A DNA stretch of 32,190 nucleotides from Saprospiraceae bacterium (lineage in GTDB: Bacteria; Bacteroidota; Bacteroidia; Chitinophagales; Saprospiraceae): contig JAHDFQ010000031.1 of assembly GCA_020628085.1 (NCBI GenBank), positions 1 through 32,190 on the forward strand, in the 5' to 3' direction. Made by a program: the position numbers and the translations under genes. Below the pieces are notes generated by a model. The model ran no database searches and was not told where the DNA came from. It saw only the letters and a list, made by a program, of their open reading frames with translations. Shown in pieces: positions 23,755-32,190 of the stretch; within the stretch, counting starts at the first letter, position 1, and each line of letters begins with the position of its first letter.

Positions 23755-26700
23755 ATGAGAAACCTACATATCCTTCTGTTTTTGATTTCTTTCAGTCCTG
23801 TTTTTGGACAAGTATCCTCAAACATGACACTTAATTCCAATTGGAATGATACCAGTCTTCCTACTTCTTCAGGCGTTCGTTTTAACGATATCTGGGGATA
23901 TGTGGATTGTCAGGGTAGAGAATACGCCATTGTTGGTTCAGCTAGATTTACTCATTTTTTTGATGTAACCAATCCGAATAATATAAATGAAGTTTCTAGG
24001 GTCGAAGGAACAGTCAATTCTATTTGGAGAGATTATAAAACCTACAAAAATTTCGCTTATGGAGTGGCAGATCAAGGAAACGAGGGGCTATCTATTTTTA
24101 ACCTAGCCAATCTTCCAAATAGTGCTTTTCTTGTTAAACGGGATGACACCAACTTCACCAGAGCACACAATATTTTCATAGATGAAGAATATGGTCGTTT
24201 GTATGTTGCTGGCTCTAATGGTCAAAACAATGGTTTAATTGTTTATGATTTAAACAATGACCCCGCTAATCCCCAAAAAATAGCCTCTGTTGGTTTACCT
24301 AATGGTGGATATGTTCACGATATTTATGTCCGTGACAATATAGCTTATTGTTCGCATGGTTTTAATGGTTATTATATTTGGAATATGATTGATCCAGAAA
24401 ATCCAATTGCCTTAGCAGCTACGGAAACTAACGGTTATAATCATAGTAGTTGGGTAACTGATGATGGTAATTATGCAGTAGTTGCGGAAGAAGTACCAGC
24501 AGGTCTTCCATTATTAATGATTGATTTAACCAATTTAGCTACTGGAGAAATTCAAGTTGTCAAAGATTTTAAAGAACCTTTACTTGCTCCATCCGCTATC
24601 AATAATACACCGCACAATCCTTTTATTCGTGGAAAACATGTGATTTCTTCATACTATGAAGATGGTGTTCAGGTTTTTGATATTAGCGATCCTCTAAATC
24701 CAGTTCGAATAGCTTACTACGATACGGAACCCAATAATACTTCATATAATGGAACGACGGGCAATTGGGGGGTGTATCCGTATTTACCATCAGGAACAAT
24801 TATAGCAACTGATACAGATAATGGTCTTTTTGTATTAACTCCAACTTATGACGATGTAGAACCTGTTTCTTTTAGTACAGAACCCAATGTCGAATGGGTT
24901 GATGATTCAGACATCAATGTGTGTGATGGTGAAACGGTTGTTTTACAAACTACAGGAAATGCTGAGAATTATCGCTGGTTTAAAGACGGTGAACTAATCG
25001 AAGGAGAAATAGGTAATAGTTTGACCATCCAATCAGGAGGTGAATTTAGATTAGAGGTTGATAACGTTCTATGTTCTAAAGATCTCAGTCCTATAAATAT
25101 TAATTTTCAGGCACTTCCTTCTGTCGAGTTTACGCCATTAGGTATTAGTACGATTAAATTATGTGAAGGGAATAGTTCAACCGTCTCTGTTCCACTTGGT
25201 GCTCAAACCTATAGTTGGACAAAAGACGGAAACTTTTTCTCAGAATCCAATAGCATAGATATTATTGACTCAGGAATCTATCAGGTCACTGCTTCAACCA
25301 ATGGCTGCCCAGCAGTTTCAGAAATTATTGAGGTAGAAGTAACCCCATTTCCAAATGTTGATTTATCTGTTCCAGACAGCATTGCTATCTGTTTTGGGGA
25401 TACGACTTTGTTAGAAATAGAAGCTGGCGCAGATGAGTACAAATGGTTTTTATTCGGCGTACCATTAAATGGAGAAGATCAACCAACGCTTAAAGCCAGC
25501 GCAACGGGGAGTTATTATGTAGAAGCTACAAATAATGGTTGTACGAGTGTTTCGGATAGTGTAAAAATCCAAACTAAACCGCTTCCATTAGCTGAAATTG
25601 AAGCTACTGAACCTTCGTTATGTGAAGGAGCATCTACCACTATTTTTACTAATCAAGGTGCGGATACTTATGTATGGACATTAAACGATGAAACGTTTGA
25701 AGGAACTGATTTTGAGATTAATACCAACCAAGCAGGTACTTATCAAGTCTCTACTACATTGGACGGTTGTACAAATATTTCCGAAGCGATAAATATTGAA
25801 GTCAACAATGCGCCCGATGTAACCTTAAATAGTTCAGAGGATGCGTTTATTTGTGAAAATGAGGTATATAGTTTAGTTGTTCCCGAAGGTACTGCTAGTT
25901 TTCAATGGTTTAGAAATGATACCGCTATTGAAGGAGCAACAAACCATTTCTTAGATATTTCTGAATCAGGAATTTATTTTGTAGAAGCTATTAAGGGTAC
26001 TTGTTCAAGCACATCCACCCCTGTAGAAGTAACCGTTCGAGCTTTTGCACCTGTAGATATTATCAATCCAACTCAAAATTTGGTAGAACTATGTGAAGGT
26101 GAAGAAATAGAGCTAGCTACTGCTGATAGAGATGCCGTTTTTCAATGGTTTAAAGATGGTACTCCTTTAGAAAATACCAATCAAAATATTCTTACCGTTA
26201 ATGAAAACGGAATATATCAAGTTCGAGTAGATCAAAATAACTGTTTTGATGTTAGTCGTGAAGTGGAGGTGACGGTTACGGCTTTTCCTTCTGTTGAACT
26301 GAATGTTGATACAATTGTGGAACTATGCCAAGGCGAATCTATTCAGTTAACGATGGCGGACGAACAAGGAACATTTCAATGGTTTAAGGATGGAGAAATG
26401 ATCGAAAACGGCGATAGTAATATGTTTGAGGTCGATGAATCTGGAAGCTACTTTTTGCAAGCAACAAACGGAAATTGTGCGGCAACTTCGGATACCATAG
26501 AAGTAACGGTTACGCCACGTCCGATTGCAAATATTGTCCAGCCTCAGCAAAGTACGGTTGAACTATGTGAAGGTGAACTCATTGAGTTTTTAGCTGTTCC
26601 TCAAGAAGGTACTTACCAATGGCTTCAAAATGGAAATGATATTACCAATACCGATGATAATACATTGATCGTAGCATCAGCAGGTGTTTATCAAATGATG

Positions 26701-28884
26701 ATTACCAACAATGGTTGTAGTAATTTGAGTCAAGAAATACAAGTCAATACGACTGCATTTCCAGATGTAAGTTTAAATTTGGATACGTCTATTTCTATTT
26801 GTGAAGAAGAGACTGTTACAGCTGAAATTCCAGAAGGGGCAGGTTTATATCAATGGTTTTTTAATGGCGCAGCTGTAGAAAACGCCAACTCCAATAACTT
26901 TGAATTCGGTGAATCAGGAACGTATTATGTCAATGCTTCTAACAACAGTTGTAGTGCTGATTCTGATACTATTACATTAAATGTGAATGAATTACCCAAT
27001 GCTTCTTTTACAAACTTAGATGATAATACTATTGATATTTGTGAAGGTGAAACGACTACACTAAGTGTTTCAGAAGGCGCAGACCAATATTTGTGGACTA
27101 AAAATGGAGTATTATTAGAATTACCAACCATTGAAATTTCATCAATTGAAGTTTCAGAAGCAGGTACTTATCAGGTTGTTATCACCAAAAATAATTGTAC
27201 TAGCACCAGTGATGAAGTAATTTTAAACGTAAACAGCTTACCTAGTGTTGACTTAAACACCGATACTAATATTGCTTTTTGTGAAGGTGAATCTGCAACA
27301 ATTGAAGTTCCAACTGGAGCAGATACCTATCAATGGTTCAAAGATGAATTGGTTATCGAAGGTGTTACAACTAACGCTTTAACAGTTGAAACATCAGGCG
27401 ATTATTATGTTGTGGTCACTTCAAATAACTGTGCATTGAGTTCAGCGACGGTGCAAGTTACGGTTAGTGATTTTCCCGATGCAACCCTACTCGATTTGAG
27501 CAATGATGATATTATGATTTGTGAAGGTGAAACGAGTATTTTAAGTGTTGCAGACAATGCGGATACTTATCAATGGATAAAAGATGATGAAGCTATTTCT
27601 AACGCTAATGCTGCTACGATTGAAATATCAGAGGCAGGAATATATCGAGTAGAAGTCACACAAAATGGCTGTACAAGCACGAGTTCGGATGTAAATTTAA
27701 TGGTTGCTCCTACTCCAAATGTTGATTTGAATACTACGAATGAAATCAACTTATGTATTAATCCAAACTTTACCCTTTCCATTGAAGAAGGTGCTGATAT
27801 GTATCAATGGTTTTTCAACGAAACACCAATTGATGATGCAACGACTTCAAATTTAGAAGTCAGTGAGCCAGGTTTATATTCGGTGTTGGCTCAACTTGGT
27901 GAATGCGATGCGACTTCTGAAATTATCGAAGCGGTGACTCAAGCGACCATTGACACCGTTAATACTGGAGATTTAATTGCTTGCGAAGGTGAGACATTTA
28001 GTATCAATACAACCGCTTTACCAGGTTCTTTTGAATGGATTAGAAACGGTGAAGTGGTAGATACAACCTCAACCAATTTTGAAATAGAAGAAGCTGGTGA
28101 TTATCAACTTGTTATTTATGAAAATGATTGTCCGATTTCGGTTCAAAAATTCAGTTTAGAATTTGTAGATGTGCCCTCTGCACTCGTTATTGTTGATGGT
28201 GAAACTACTTTTTGTGAAGGTGATTTTGTGACGTTGCAAACTTTAGGTGATGATCCTAATTTTACTTACAATTGGTATTTAGATGGATTTTTATTTGAAT
28301 CAGGAAGCAGTATTATGGCGAATATTTCAGGTAACTATGAATTAGAAGTACAAAACGAAGTTGGTTGTGTTACTTATTCCGAATTATTTGAAGTAACGGT
28401 AAATCCATTACCAGAGGCGATCATTAGTGTTGAAGATCAATTACTAACTTCAACAGCCAATGAAAGTTATCAATGGTATTTAGAGGGAGTAATTATTCCA
28501 AATGCTACAAATCAGTTATATATGGCAGAAGTCGAAGGGAATTATAGCGTTCAAGTTATGGATAGCAACGGTTGTTCTGCTTTTTCTGAATCGGTGTTTG
28601 TGATGGTAACAAGTACGCAAACCATTGAATCCATTTCAACAGTGGAATTATTTCCAAATCCAGCTTCAGATATTGTCACTTTACGTTTTGAATCTGATAA
28701 ATCGAACGTCTATGAATTAACAGTTCTAAATACAATTGGACAGATTATTCATACACAACAGACAGATGGTTTTATTGGAAATCAGCAGGCAACTATTGAT
28801 GTGGAAAACTGGGAATCAGGTGTATATTTATTACAAATCCGAGATCAGGATCAATTTTTGTATAGAAAGATCATCGTAGAATAA
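23755..28884 (+). CDS. Giant secreted choice-of-anchor-B protein with about 16 Ig-like repeats and T9SS sorting domain
   Basis: This 1709-residue protein has a signal peptide (1-19, ending FGQ). Residues about 20-375 form a choice-of-anchor-B/LVIVD-type beta-propeller region (SRVEGTVNSIWRDYKTYKNF; HNIFIDEEYGRLYVAGSNGQ; YFDISDPLNP-like strands). From about residue 388 to 1620 run about 16 Ig-like modules of 75-85 residues. Each has a first Cys in CEGE, a core YQWFKDG, a central SGxYxV strand and a second Cys in NGC, so a disulfide per module is likely; the last module has lost its first Cys. The end (VELFPNPASDIVTLRF ... GVYLLQIRDQDQFLYRKIIVE) is a T9SS type A domain. It is probably a surface adhesin or stalk protein. 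A small lipoprotein gene follows after 22 bases. Confidence 0.88.
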   Translation: MRNLHILLFLISFSPVFGQVSSNMTLNSNWNDTSLPTSSGVRFNDIWGYVDCQGREYAIVGSARFTHFFDVTNPNNINEVSRVEGTVNSIWRDYKTYKNFAYGVADQGNEGLSIFNLANLPNSAFLVKRDDTNFTRAHNIFIDEEYGRLYVAGSNGQNNGLIVYDLNNDPANPQKIASVGLPNGGYVHDIYVRDNIAYCSHGFNGYYIWNMIDPENPIALAATETNGYNHSSWVTDDGNYAVVAEEVPAGLPLLMIDLTNLATGEIQVVKDFKEPLLAPSAINNTPHNPFIRGKHVISSYYEDGVQVFDISDPLNPVRIAYYDTEPNNTSYNGTTGNWGVYPYLPSGTIIATDTDNGLFVLTPTYDDVEPVSFSTEPNVEWVDDSDINVCDGETVVLQTTGNAENYRWFKDGELIEGEIGNSLTIQSGGEFRLEVDNVLCSKDLSPININFQALPSVEFTPLGISTIKLCEGNSSTVSVPLGAQTYSWTKDGNFFSESNSIDIIDSGIYQVTASTNGCPAVSEIIEVEVTPFPNVDLSVPDSIAICFGDTTLLEIEAGADEYKWFLFGVPLNGEDQPTLKASATGSYYVEATNNGCTSVSDSVKIQTKPLPLAEIEATEPSLCEGASTTIFTNQGADTYVWTLNDETFEGTDFEINTNQAGTYQVSTTLDGCTNISEAINIEVNNAPDVTLNSSEDAFICENEVYSLVVPEGTASFQWFRNDTAIEGATNHFLDISESGIYFVEAIKGTCSSTSTPVEVTVRAFAPVDIINPTQNLVELCEGEEIELATADRDAVFQWFKDGTPLENTNQNILTVNENGIYQVRVDQNNCFDVSREVEVTVTAFPSVELNVDTIVELCQGESIQLTMADEQGTFQWFKDGEMIENGDSNMFEVDESGSYFLQATNGNCAATSDTIEVTVTPRPIANIVQPQQSTVELCEGELIEFLAVPQEGTYQWLQNGNDITNTDDNTLIVASAGVYQMMITNNGCSNLSQEIQVNTTAFPDVSLNLDTSISICEEETVTAEIPEGAGLYQWFFNGAAVENANSNNFEFGESGTYYVNASNNSCSADSDTITLNVNELPNASFTNLDDNTIDICEGETTTLSVSEGADQYLWTKNGVLLELPTIEISSIEVSEAGTYQVVITKNNCTSTSDEVILNVNSLPSVDLNTDTNIAFCEGESATIEVPTGADTYQWFKDELVIEGVTTNALTVETSGDYYVVVTSNNCALSSATVQVTVSDFPDATLLDLSNDDIMICEGETSILSVADNADTYQWIKDDEAISNANAATIEISEAGIYRVEVTQNGCTSTSSDVNLMVAPTPNVDLNTTNEINLCINPNFTLSIEEGADMYQWFFNETPIDDATTSNLEVSEPGLYSVLAQLGECDATSEIIEAVTQATIDTVNTGDLIACEGETFSINTTALPGSFEWIRNGEVVDTTSTNFEIEEAGDYQLVIYENDCPISVQKFSLEFVDVPSALVIVDGETTFCEGDFVTLQTLGDDPNFTYNWYLDGFLFESGSSIMANISGNYELEVQNEVGCVTYSELFEVTVNPLPEAIISVEDQLLTSTANESYQWYLEGVIIPNATNQLYMAEVEGNYSVQVMDSNGCSAFSESVFVMVTSTQTIESISTVELFPNPASDIVTLRFESDKSNVYELTVLNTIGQIIHTQQTDGFIGNQQATIDVENWESGVYLLQIRDQDQFLYRKIIVE

Positions 28885-28906
28885 TTTATACTAAAAAATA
28901 AAAACG

Positions 28907-29278
28907 ATGATACACACTTTTAAAACGTTGATATTTCTAGCAACCATGACTATGTTTGCTTCTTGTGATAAAACGGTCACCTATTCCAAGTCGCTTGATA
29001 ATCAAACGGACGAAACAATCACATTGAATTTTGTCGTCAATGGAAATGAATCGACTATGTCTGTTCCACCAAATAGTCTTGCTAGTACTATTATTGATGA
29101 ACAGGATGGAGATATTGATAGTGAGTATAGCTGTACTAGCGAGTTTGAGTCTATTCAGGCTACGGTCTCCAATAATAAGCTATTGACTTTGAACATTCTT
29201 GATGAAAGTAACTGGATTCGTCAAGGAGGTGATGATGTAGATTGTTTGATTACCATCACACAAGCGGATATACAGTAA
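28907..29278 (+). CDS. Small putative lipoprotein
   Basis: This 123-residue protein has a type II signal peptide (hydrophobic residues 4-19, then Cys20 in MFASC), so it is likely lipid-anchored in the envelope. The mature part is acidic and beta-strand-rich (LDNQTDETITLNFVVNGNES) with two further Cys (SYSCTSEF-type and DVDCLITI positions). I do not recognise a family. It starts 22 bases after the giant Ig-repeat gene and is probably co-transcribed with it, perhaps helping its anchoring or export, though that is only suggested by position. Confidence 0.7.
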   Translation: MIHTFKTLIFLATMTMFASCDKTVTYSKSLDNQTDETITLNFVVNGNESTMSVPPNSLASTIIDEQDGDIDSEYSCTSEFESIQATVSNNKLLTLNILDESNWIRQGGDDVDCLITITQADIQ

Positions 29279-29283
29279 AACCT

Positions 29284-30864
29284 TTAAGGATTGTAAATCA
29301 GCTCAGCACACAACTGGTTGTTGAGCTGATTTTCAATTTTAATAATTAAAAGTGGATCAGAAAATACAGATAAGTCTACTTCGATATATCCAGATAAATT
29401 GGAACGATTCCAAAGCGACTGACCCATTGTATTGAAAATCTCTACCTGATAATTCGTCCAGTCTCCTTCTAATCGTAATGTATTTTGGCTAATAAATTCA
29501 TGAATTAAGATACACTGATCGCTAATTACAATGTCTGAAACAGGATTAGGAATCTGATATTCGTATGCCCCCAAATCAACTTCCATACCTTGAGGACGTG
29601 GTACGCCATCAATATCTTCCTTACTATAAAAATTGGTTGTTGTCCAACCTGCATCAATTGCTGGACTAGCCGTTTGTAATGTGAAATCGTACTGACTCAA
29701 ATCTGTAAATAGTGGATCAACACCCAAAATACTGTTGACACCCAACTGATCATAATTTGTTGAATTATCGTTCAGATTATAATCGTAAATAGTATTGGTT
29801 GCCATAAAAACAGAGTTTAATTTTTCTCCATCATTGGCTACTAAAATGTTATTATAAATATTTACATCATCACAAAAAATGGCGGTAATTTCCCCATCAT
29901 TGATTTCGGGGCTTTGTCCATTTTTATAACAAGTATTGTTCAACACATCCACATGATCGCTTTCAAATACATGAATTCCTCTGCCCCCATTTTCATACAC
30001 CACATTGTTTTCAATCAACGTTCGACCCGTATATGTTCCTAAAGTAGAACCATTTTGAGTATTTCGGCTATCGTCAATTATAATTCCGTTTCCATCCGTG
30101 ATTCCACAGGGCGCATCTACCCAGGGAACTAACATTTTGTTATTGTAGAGGATGTTATTTCTGACGATATTTCTATAATTAGTTATGTTATTATCTAAAT
30201 TCCACAATTGATAAAAAGTCAGTCCACTATTCCCATAAATAGAATACCACGCATTATCAAAAATGGTGCAATTTTCAACAGTAATATAGTCACTTTGTAT
30301 AGCAGAAATTCCAGCACCTCCACAATCAAAAACTGTACAGTTTTTAATTATGATATGATGATTATGACCATTAAAACGACCTTCCGAAAATATACCATTT
30401 CCATTGTACTGCGCCTCCACAGTACCTGATAAATCATTACAACCCGCTGGTTGATTAAGCGCATCATTCAATGCAATATTATCATTGTTTCCTTGAACTG
30501 TCAAACCAATAATTTCGATATAGCTGATACCTCCTTCGATCTTAATACCTGTCCAACCGTCAAATTGAATCAGAGGCTGATCTGTTTGATAATTTTGATA
30601 AACAATTGGAGCACCTGCCGTTCCAGATCGATCAATATACATCACATCTTGCCAAGAAAAAGCATTGGAATAAGTCCCATTCATAATAAAAACCGTATCC
30701 CCTGGATTAGTTAAATCAATAGCTGTTTGGATAGTGGCAAAAGGACTGTTGCTAGAAAGTCCAGAGTTGGAATTACTTCCGATATTTGAAGAAACATAAT
30801 AATTAGTAGCGTAAATAACTTGAATAGAGAGGAGTAAAAATAAAAGCGATAACTTTGATTTCAT
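29284..30864 (-). CDS. Secreted parallel beta-helix protein, choice-of-anchor-Q type
   Basis: This 526-residue protein has a signal peptide (1-19, ending VIYA). It continues with NYYVSSNIGSNSNSGLS and SPFATIQTAIDLTNPGDTVFI, the usual start of pectate-lyase-like right-handed beta-helices. Parallel beta-helix rungs fill about 90-370 (IEIIGLTVQGN, IIIKNCTVFDCGGAGIS, ITVENCTIFDN, TLIENNVVYENGGRGIHVF, VDVLNNTCYKNG, VNIYNNILVAN). The choice-of-anchor-Q segment follows (PLFTDLSQYDFTLQTASPAIDAG ... DLGAYEY). The final 80 residues (VEIFNTMGQSLWNR) look like a degenerate T9SS-type sorting domain. The fold suggests polysaccharide binding or cleavage, but catalytic residues cannot be assigned. Confidence 0.83.
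   Translation of the reverse strand: MKSKLSLLFLLLSIQVIYATNYYVSSNIGSNSNSGLSSNSPFATIQTAIDLTNPGDTVFIMNGTYSNAFSWQDVMYIDRSGTAGAPIVYQNYQTDQPLIQFDGWTGIKIEGGISYIEIIGLTVQGNNDNIALNDALNQPAGCNDLSGTVEAQYNGNGIFSEGRFNGHNHHIIIKNCTVFDCGGAGISAIQSDYITVENCTIFDNAWYSIYGNSGLTFYQLWNLDNNITNYRNIVRNNILYNNKMLVPWVDAPCGITDGNGIIIDDSRNTQNGSTLGTYTGRTLIENNVVYENGGRGIHVFESDHVDVLNNTCYKNGQSPEINDGEITAIFCDDVNIYNNILVANDGEKLNSVFMATNTIYDYNLNDNSTNYDQLGVNSILGVDPLFTDLSQYDFTLQTASPAIDAGWTTTNFYSKEDIDGVPRPQGMEVDLGAYEYQIPNPVSDIVISDQCILIHEFISQNTLRLEGDWTNYQVEIFNTMGQSLWNRSNLSGYIEVDLSVFSDPLLIIKIENQLNNQLCAELIYNP
29295..29340 (+). terminator. Intrinsic terminator of the Ig-repeat/lipoprotein operon, inside the convergent coding region
   Basis: AAATCAGCTCA (29295-29305) pairs perfectly with TGAGCTGATTT (29322-29332), followed by TCAATTTT. 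It lies after the lipoprotein stop codon but inside the last codons of the minus-strand beta-helix gene. Confidence 0.65.
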
Positions 30865-30934
30865 AGATTCCTGTTGAATAACTAAAGTTTATAAGTTTAG
30901 ATGATTATCTATTAACTTTTTATAAAGCAAAAGG

Positions 30935-30962
30935 TTTAATTCGACTATGACTTCGAATTAAA
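30935..30962 (-). terminator. Candidate terminator of the DUF58 gene
   Basis: TTTAATTCGA (30935-30944) and its exact complement (30953-30962) form a 10-bp stem with an 8-base loop, 34 bases after the DUF58 stop. On the minus strand only a modest T-rich tail follows, so termination strength is uncertain. Confidence 0.5.
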
Positions 30963-30996
30963 ATAGGTACACGAATAAGAATATACTTTAGATTTT

Positions 30997-31926
30997 CTAC
31001 ACCCCCATTTTAGATCGTTTTACCAAATAGGCTTGCAAAATATTACGGAATCCTTTATGAATATCTGCTTCTACATAATCAATTTTATATTGTAAACACT
31101 TGACTTTCAATTGCTTTTGAAACGCAATCACTTGATCTTTATAATAATCTTTGACTTGATTGGATTGCAAACGCACTTCCTCACCCGATTCCATATCGAC
31201 GAATACATAAGGGCGATTTTCAAATTCGAAGTCGATTTCCTTAGATTTATCTATCGTATGAAAAAGTACCACTTCATGCTTATTGTGCTTTAAGTGTTGC
31301 AATGCTGAAAACAGTGCATCTTGATCTGTCCCTCGTTCAAACATATCACTAAATACCATAATCATAGAGCGACGGTGAACGCTGTCTGCTATTTGATGTA
31401 AAGCTTCTGTTGCCGAAGTAGTTCTGTTCCGTTCTGGGTTATCAATTAATTTTTGTAAATACGTCAATAATAGACGATAATGGGAAGTACTGGACTTACA
31501 ACGGGTATGAATATTTAAAGATTTATCAAAAATGGAGAGTCCAAAAGCGTCTCGTTGTTTTTGTAATAAATTCATCAAGGACGCAGCGGCTAATGCCGTA
31601 AATCGGAGTTTATTGGTGTAGTTCTTTTTATCTTTTCCAACCTCTGGGAAGTACATACTAGAGGATGAGTCAATCACAATTTGACAACGTAAATTGGTTT
31701 CTTCTTCATACTGTTTGGTAAATAATTTTCCTGAACGGGCAAAAACCTTCCAATCAATATTTTTAGTAGATTCGCCTGGATTATAAATTCGATGCTCCGC
31801 AAATTCCACCGAAAATCCGTGAAATGGACTTTTATGCAATCCAATTATAAATCCTTCTACCACTTGGCGAGCTAGTAAATCTAAGTTTCCTAAATCTCGT
31901 ACGTCAAAATTATTTAGTAAATCCAT
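30997..31926 (-). CDS. DUF58 domain protein (von Willebrand A-like)
   Basis: This 309-residue soluble protein belongs to the DUF58 family, often encoded beside MoxR AAA+ ATPases. The family motif FAEHRIYNPGESTKNIDWKV is at residues 42-61, followed by ARSGKLFTKQYEEE. A von Willebrand factor A-like metal site (MIDAS) follows: DSSSS (Asp86, Ser88, Ser90) after a hydrophobic strand. Unlike longer DUF58 proteins there are no N-terminal membrane helices, as in the short cytoplasmic type. It probably works with a MoxR ATPase in envelope or metal-complex maturation; the gene expected upstream lies outside the window. A repeat element (31951-32061) lies just upstream of the start. Confidence 0.85.
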   Translation of the reverse strand: MDLLNNFDVRDLGNLDLLARQVVEGFIIGLHKSPFHGFSVEFAEHRIYNPGESTKNIDWKVFARSGKLFTKQYEEETNLRCQIVIDSSSSMYFPEVGKDKKNYTNKLRFTALAAASLMNLLQKQRDAFGLSIFDKSLNIHTRCKSSTSHYRLLLTYLQKLIDNPERNRTTSATEALHQIADSVHRRSMIMVFSDMFERGTDQDALFSALQHLKHNKHEVVLFHTIDKSKEIDFEFENRPYVFVDMESGEEVRLQSNQVKDYYKDQVIAFQKQLKVKCLQYKIDYVEADIHKGFRNILQAYLVKRSKMGV

Positions 31927-31950
31927 ATAATAGTCTTTACTTATTTGCCT

Positions 31951-32061
31951 GTATAATAACGCCGCCTGCCTGAGCAGTCAGGTTCGTCATAAAAATGCAA
32001 ATAATTGATTTCAAGAAAATTAAGCGTAGTTTTTTGGCGAACTTCCAAGGCGGTTATTTAC
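31951..32061. repeat. Short inverted-repeat (MITE/REP-like) element, copy B
   Basis: This 111-bp segment starts GTATAATAACGCCGCC and ends GGCGGTTATTTAC, an imperfect terminal inverted repeat (GTAAATAACCGCC when read from the right). Inside lies a small palindrome, CCTGAgcagTCAGG (31969-31982), and GTCATAAAAA (31986-31995), the latter shared with copy A. No coding frame is inside. It sits 24 bases upstream of the DUF58 start, so it may separate or modify that gene's promoter. Confidence 0.5.
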
Positions 32062-32190
32062 CAAATAATAAAGGTTGACTACATCATCATAACGTTAGAA
32101 TATTGGTTCTGTTGCAATTCAATTTCATTCTGAACTCAATTGATAAATCGACATATTATACATCGTTTTAGAAACACTATGCTCTACTTT

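Noticed and set aside
24919-28620. Regularly spaced repeats that could suggest a CRISPR or DNA satellite
   Set aside because: The period is about 230-250 bases, divergent at DNA level and in frame; it reflects Ig-like protein modules.

Overview
The window comes from an A/T-rich genome of the phylum Bacteroidota. The signs are secreted proteins ending in type IX secretion (T9SS) C-terminal sorting domains, lipoproteins and signal peptides ending in ...AQ, several copies of the -7 promoter element TAnnTTTG typical of the phylum, a DUF1800/DUF1501 pair, and paired M16 peptidases. The large Ig-repeat and modular surface proteins suggest a Saprospiria-like or other environmental member, but that finer placement is only a guess. 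All of it looks like chromosome. No rRNA, tRNA, prophage, CRISPR array or complete insertion sequence is visible.

Layout, left to right. (1) 1-637 is a graveyard of mobile DNA: a short inverted-repeat element (77-170) and a decayed zinc-ribbon transposase on the minus strand (233-487). (2) 638-2117 holds a YkuK-type RNase H-fold protein converging on a secreted T9SS protein, with a shared terminator between them. (3) 2400-5939 is a two-gene M16 peptidase unit, one catalytic and one without the zinc motif. (4) 5940-8204 holds a terminator, a decayed minus-strand reading frame and a membrane-anchored MutS-like ATPase. (5) 8260-15363 holds a 908-residue modular surface protein, the DUF1800/DUF1501 pair and a small T9SS protein. 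(6) 15443-19358 holds a fatty acid desaturase and DNA polymerase I on the minus strand. (7) 19743-22527 is a minus-strand cluster of a 3-hydroxyisobutyrate-dehydrogenase-type reductase, translationally coupled to a DoxX-SRPBCC fusion protein, with an AraC-type regulator upstream. (8) 22677-23590 holds a small transaldolase and, previously hidden in a gene-less stretch, the signal recognition particle RNA. (9) 23755-30864 holds a 1709-residue choice-of-anchor-B/Ig-repeat T9SS protein, a small lipoprotein and a parallel beta-helix protein. (10) 30997-31926 is a DUF58 protein, followed by a second copy of the inverted-repeat element.

Housekeeping functions (polA, SRP RNA, transaldolase, desaturase) are interleaved with export and surface functions. 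The most informative non-obvious results are the SRP RNA, the transposase fossil, the two related inverted-repeat elements, the DoxX-SRPBCC fusion that keeps an internal signal peptide, the Tat-plus-T9SS-like architecture of the DUF1501 protein, and two genes whose longest-frame TTG start is really the tail of a -7 promoter box. I did not find a clearly new multi-gene defence or metabolic system. The best candidates for undescribed biology are the DUF1800/DUF1501 pair and the AraC/DoxX-SRPBCC/reductase cluster.
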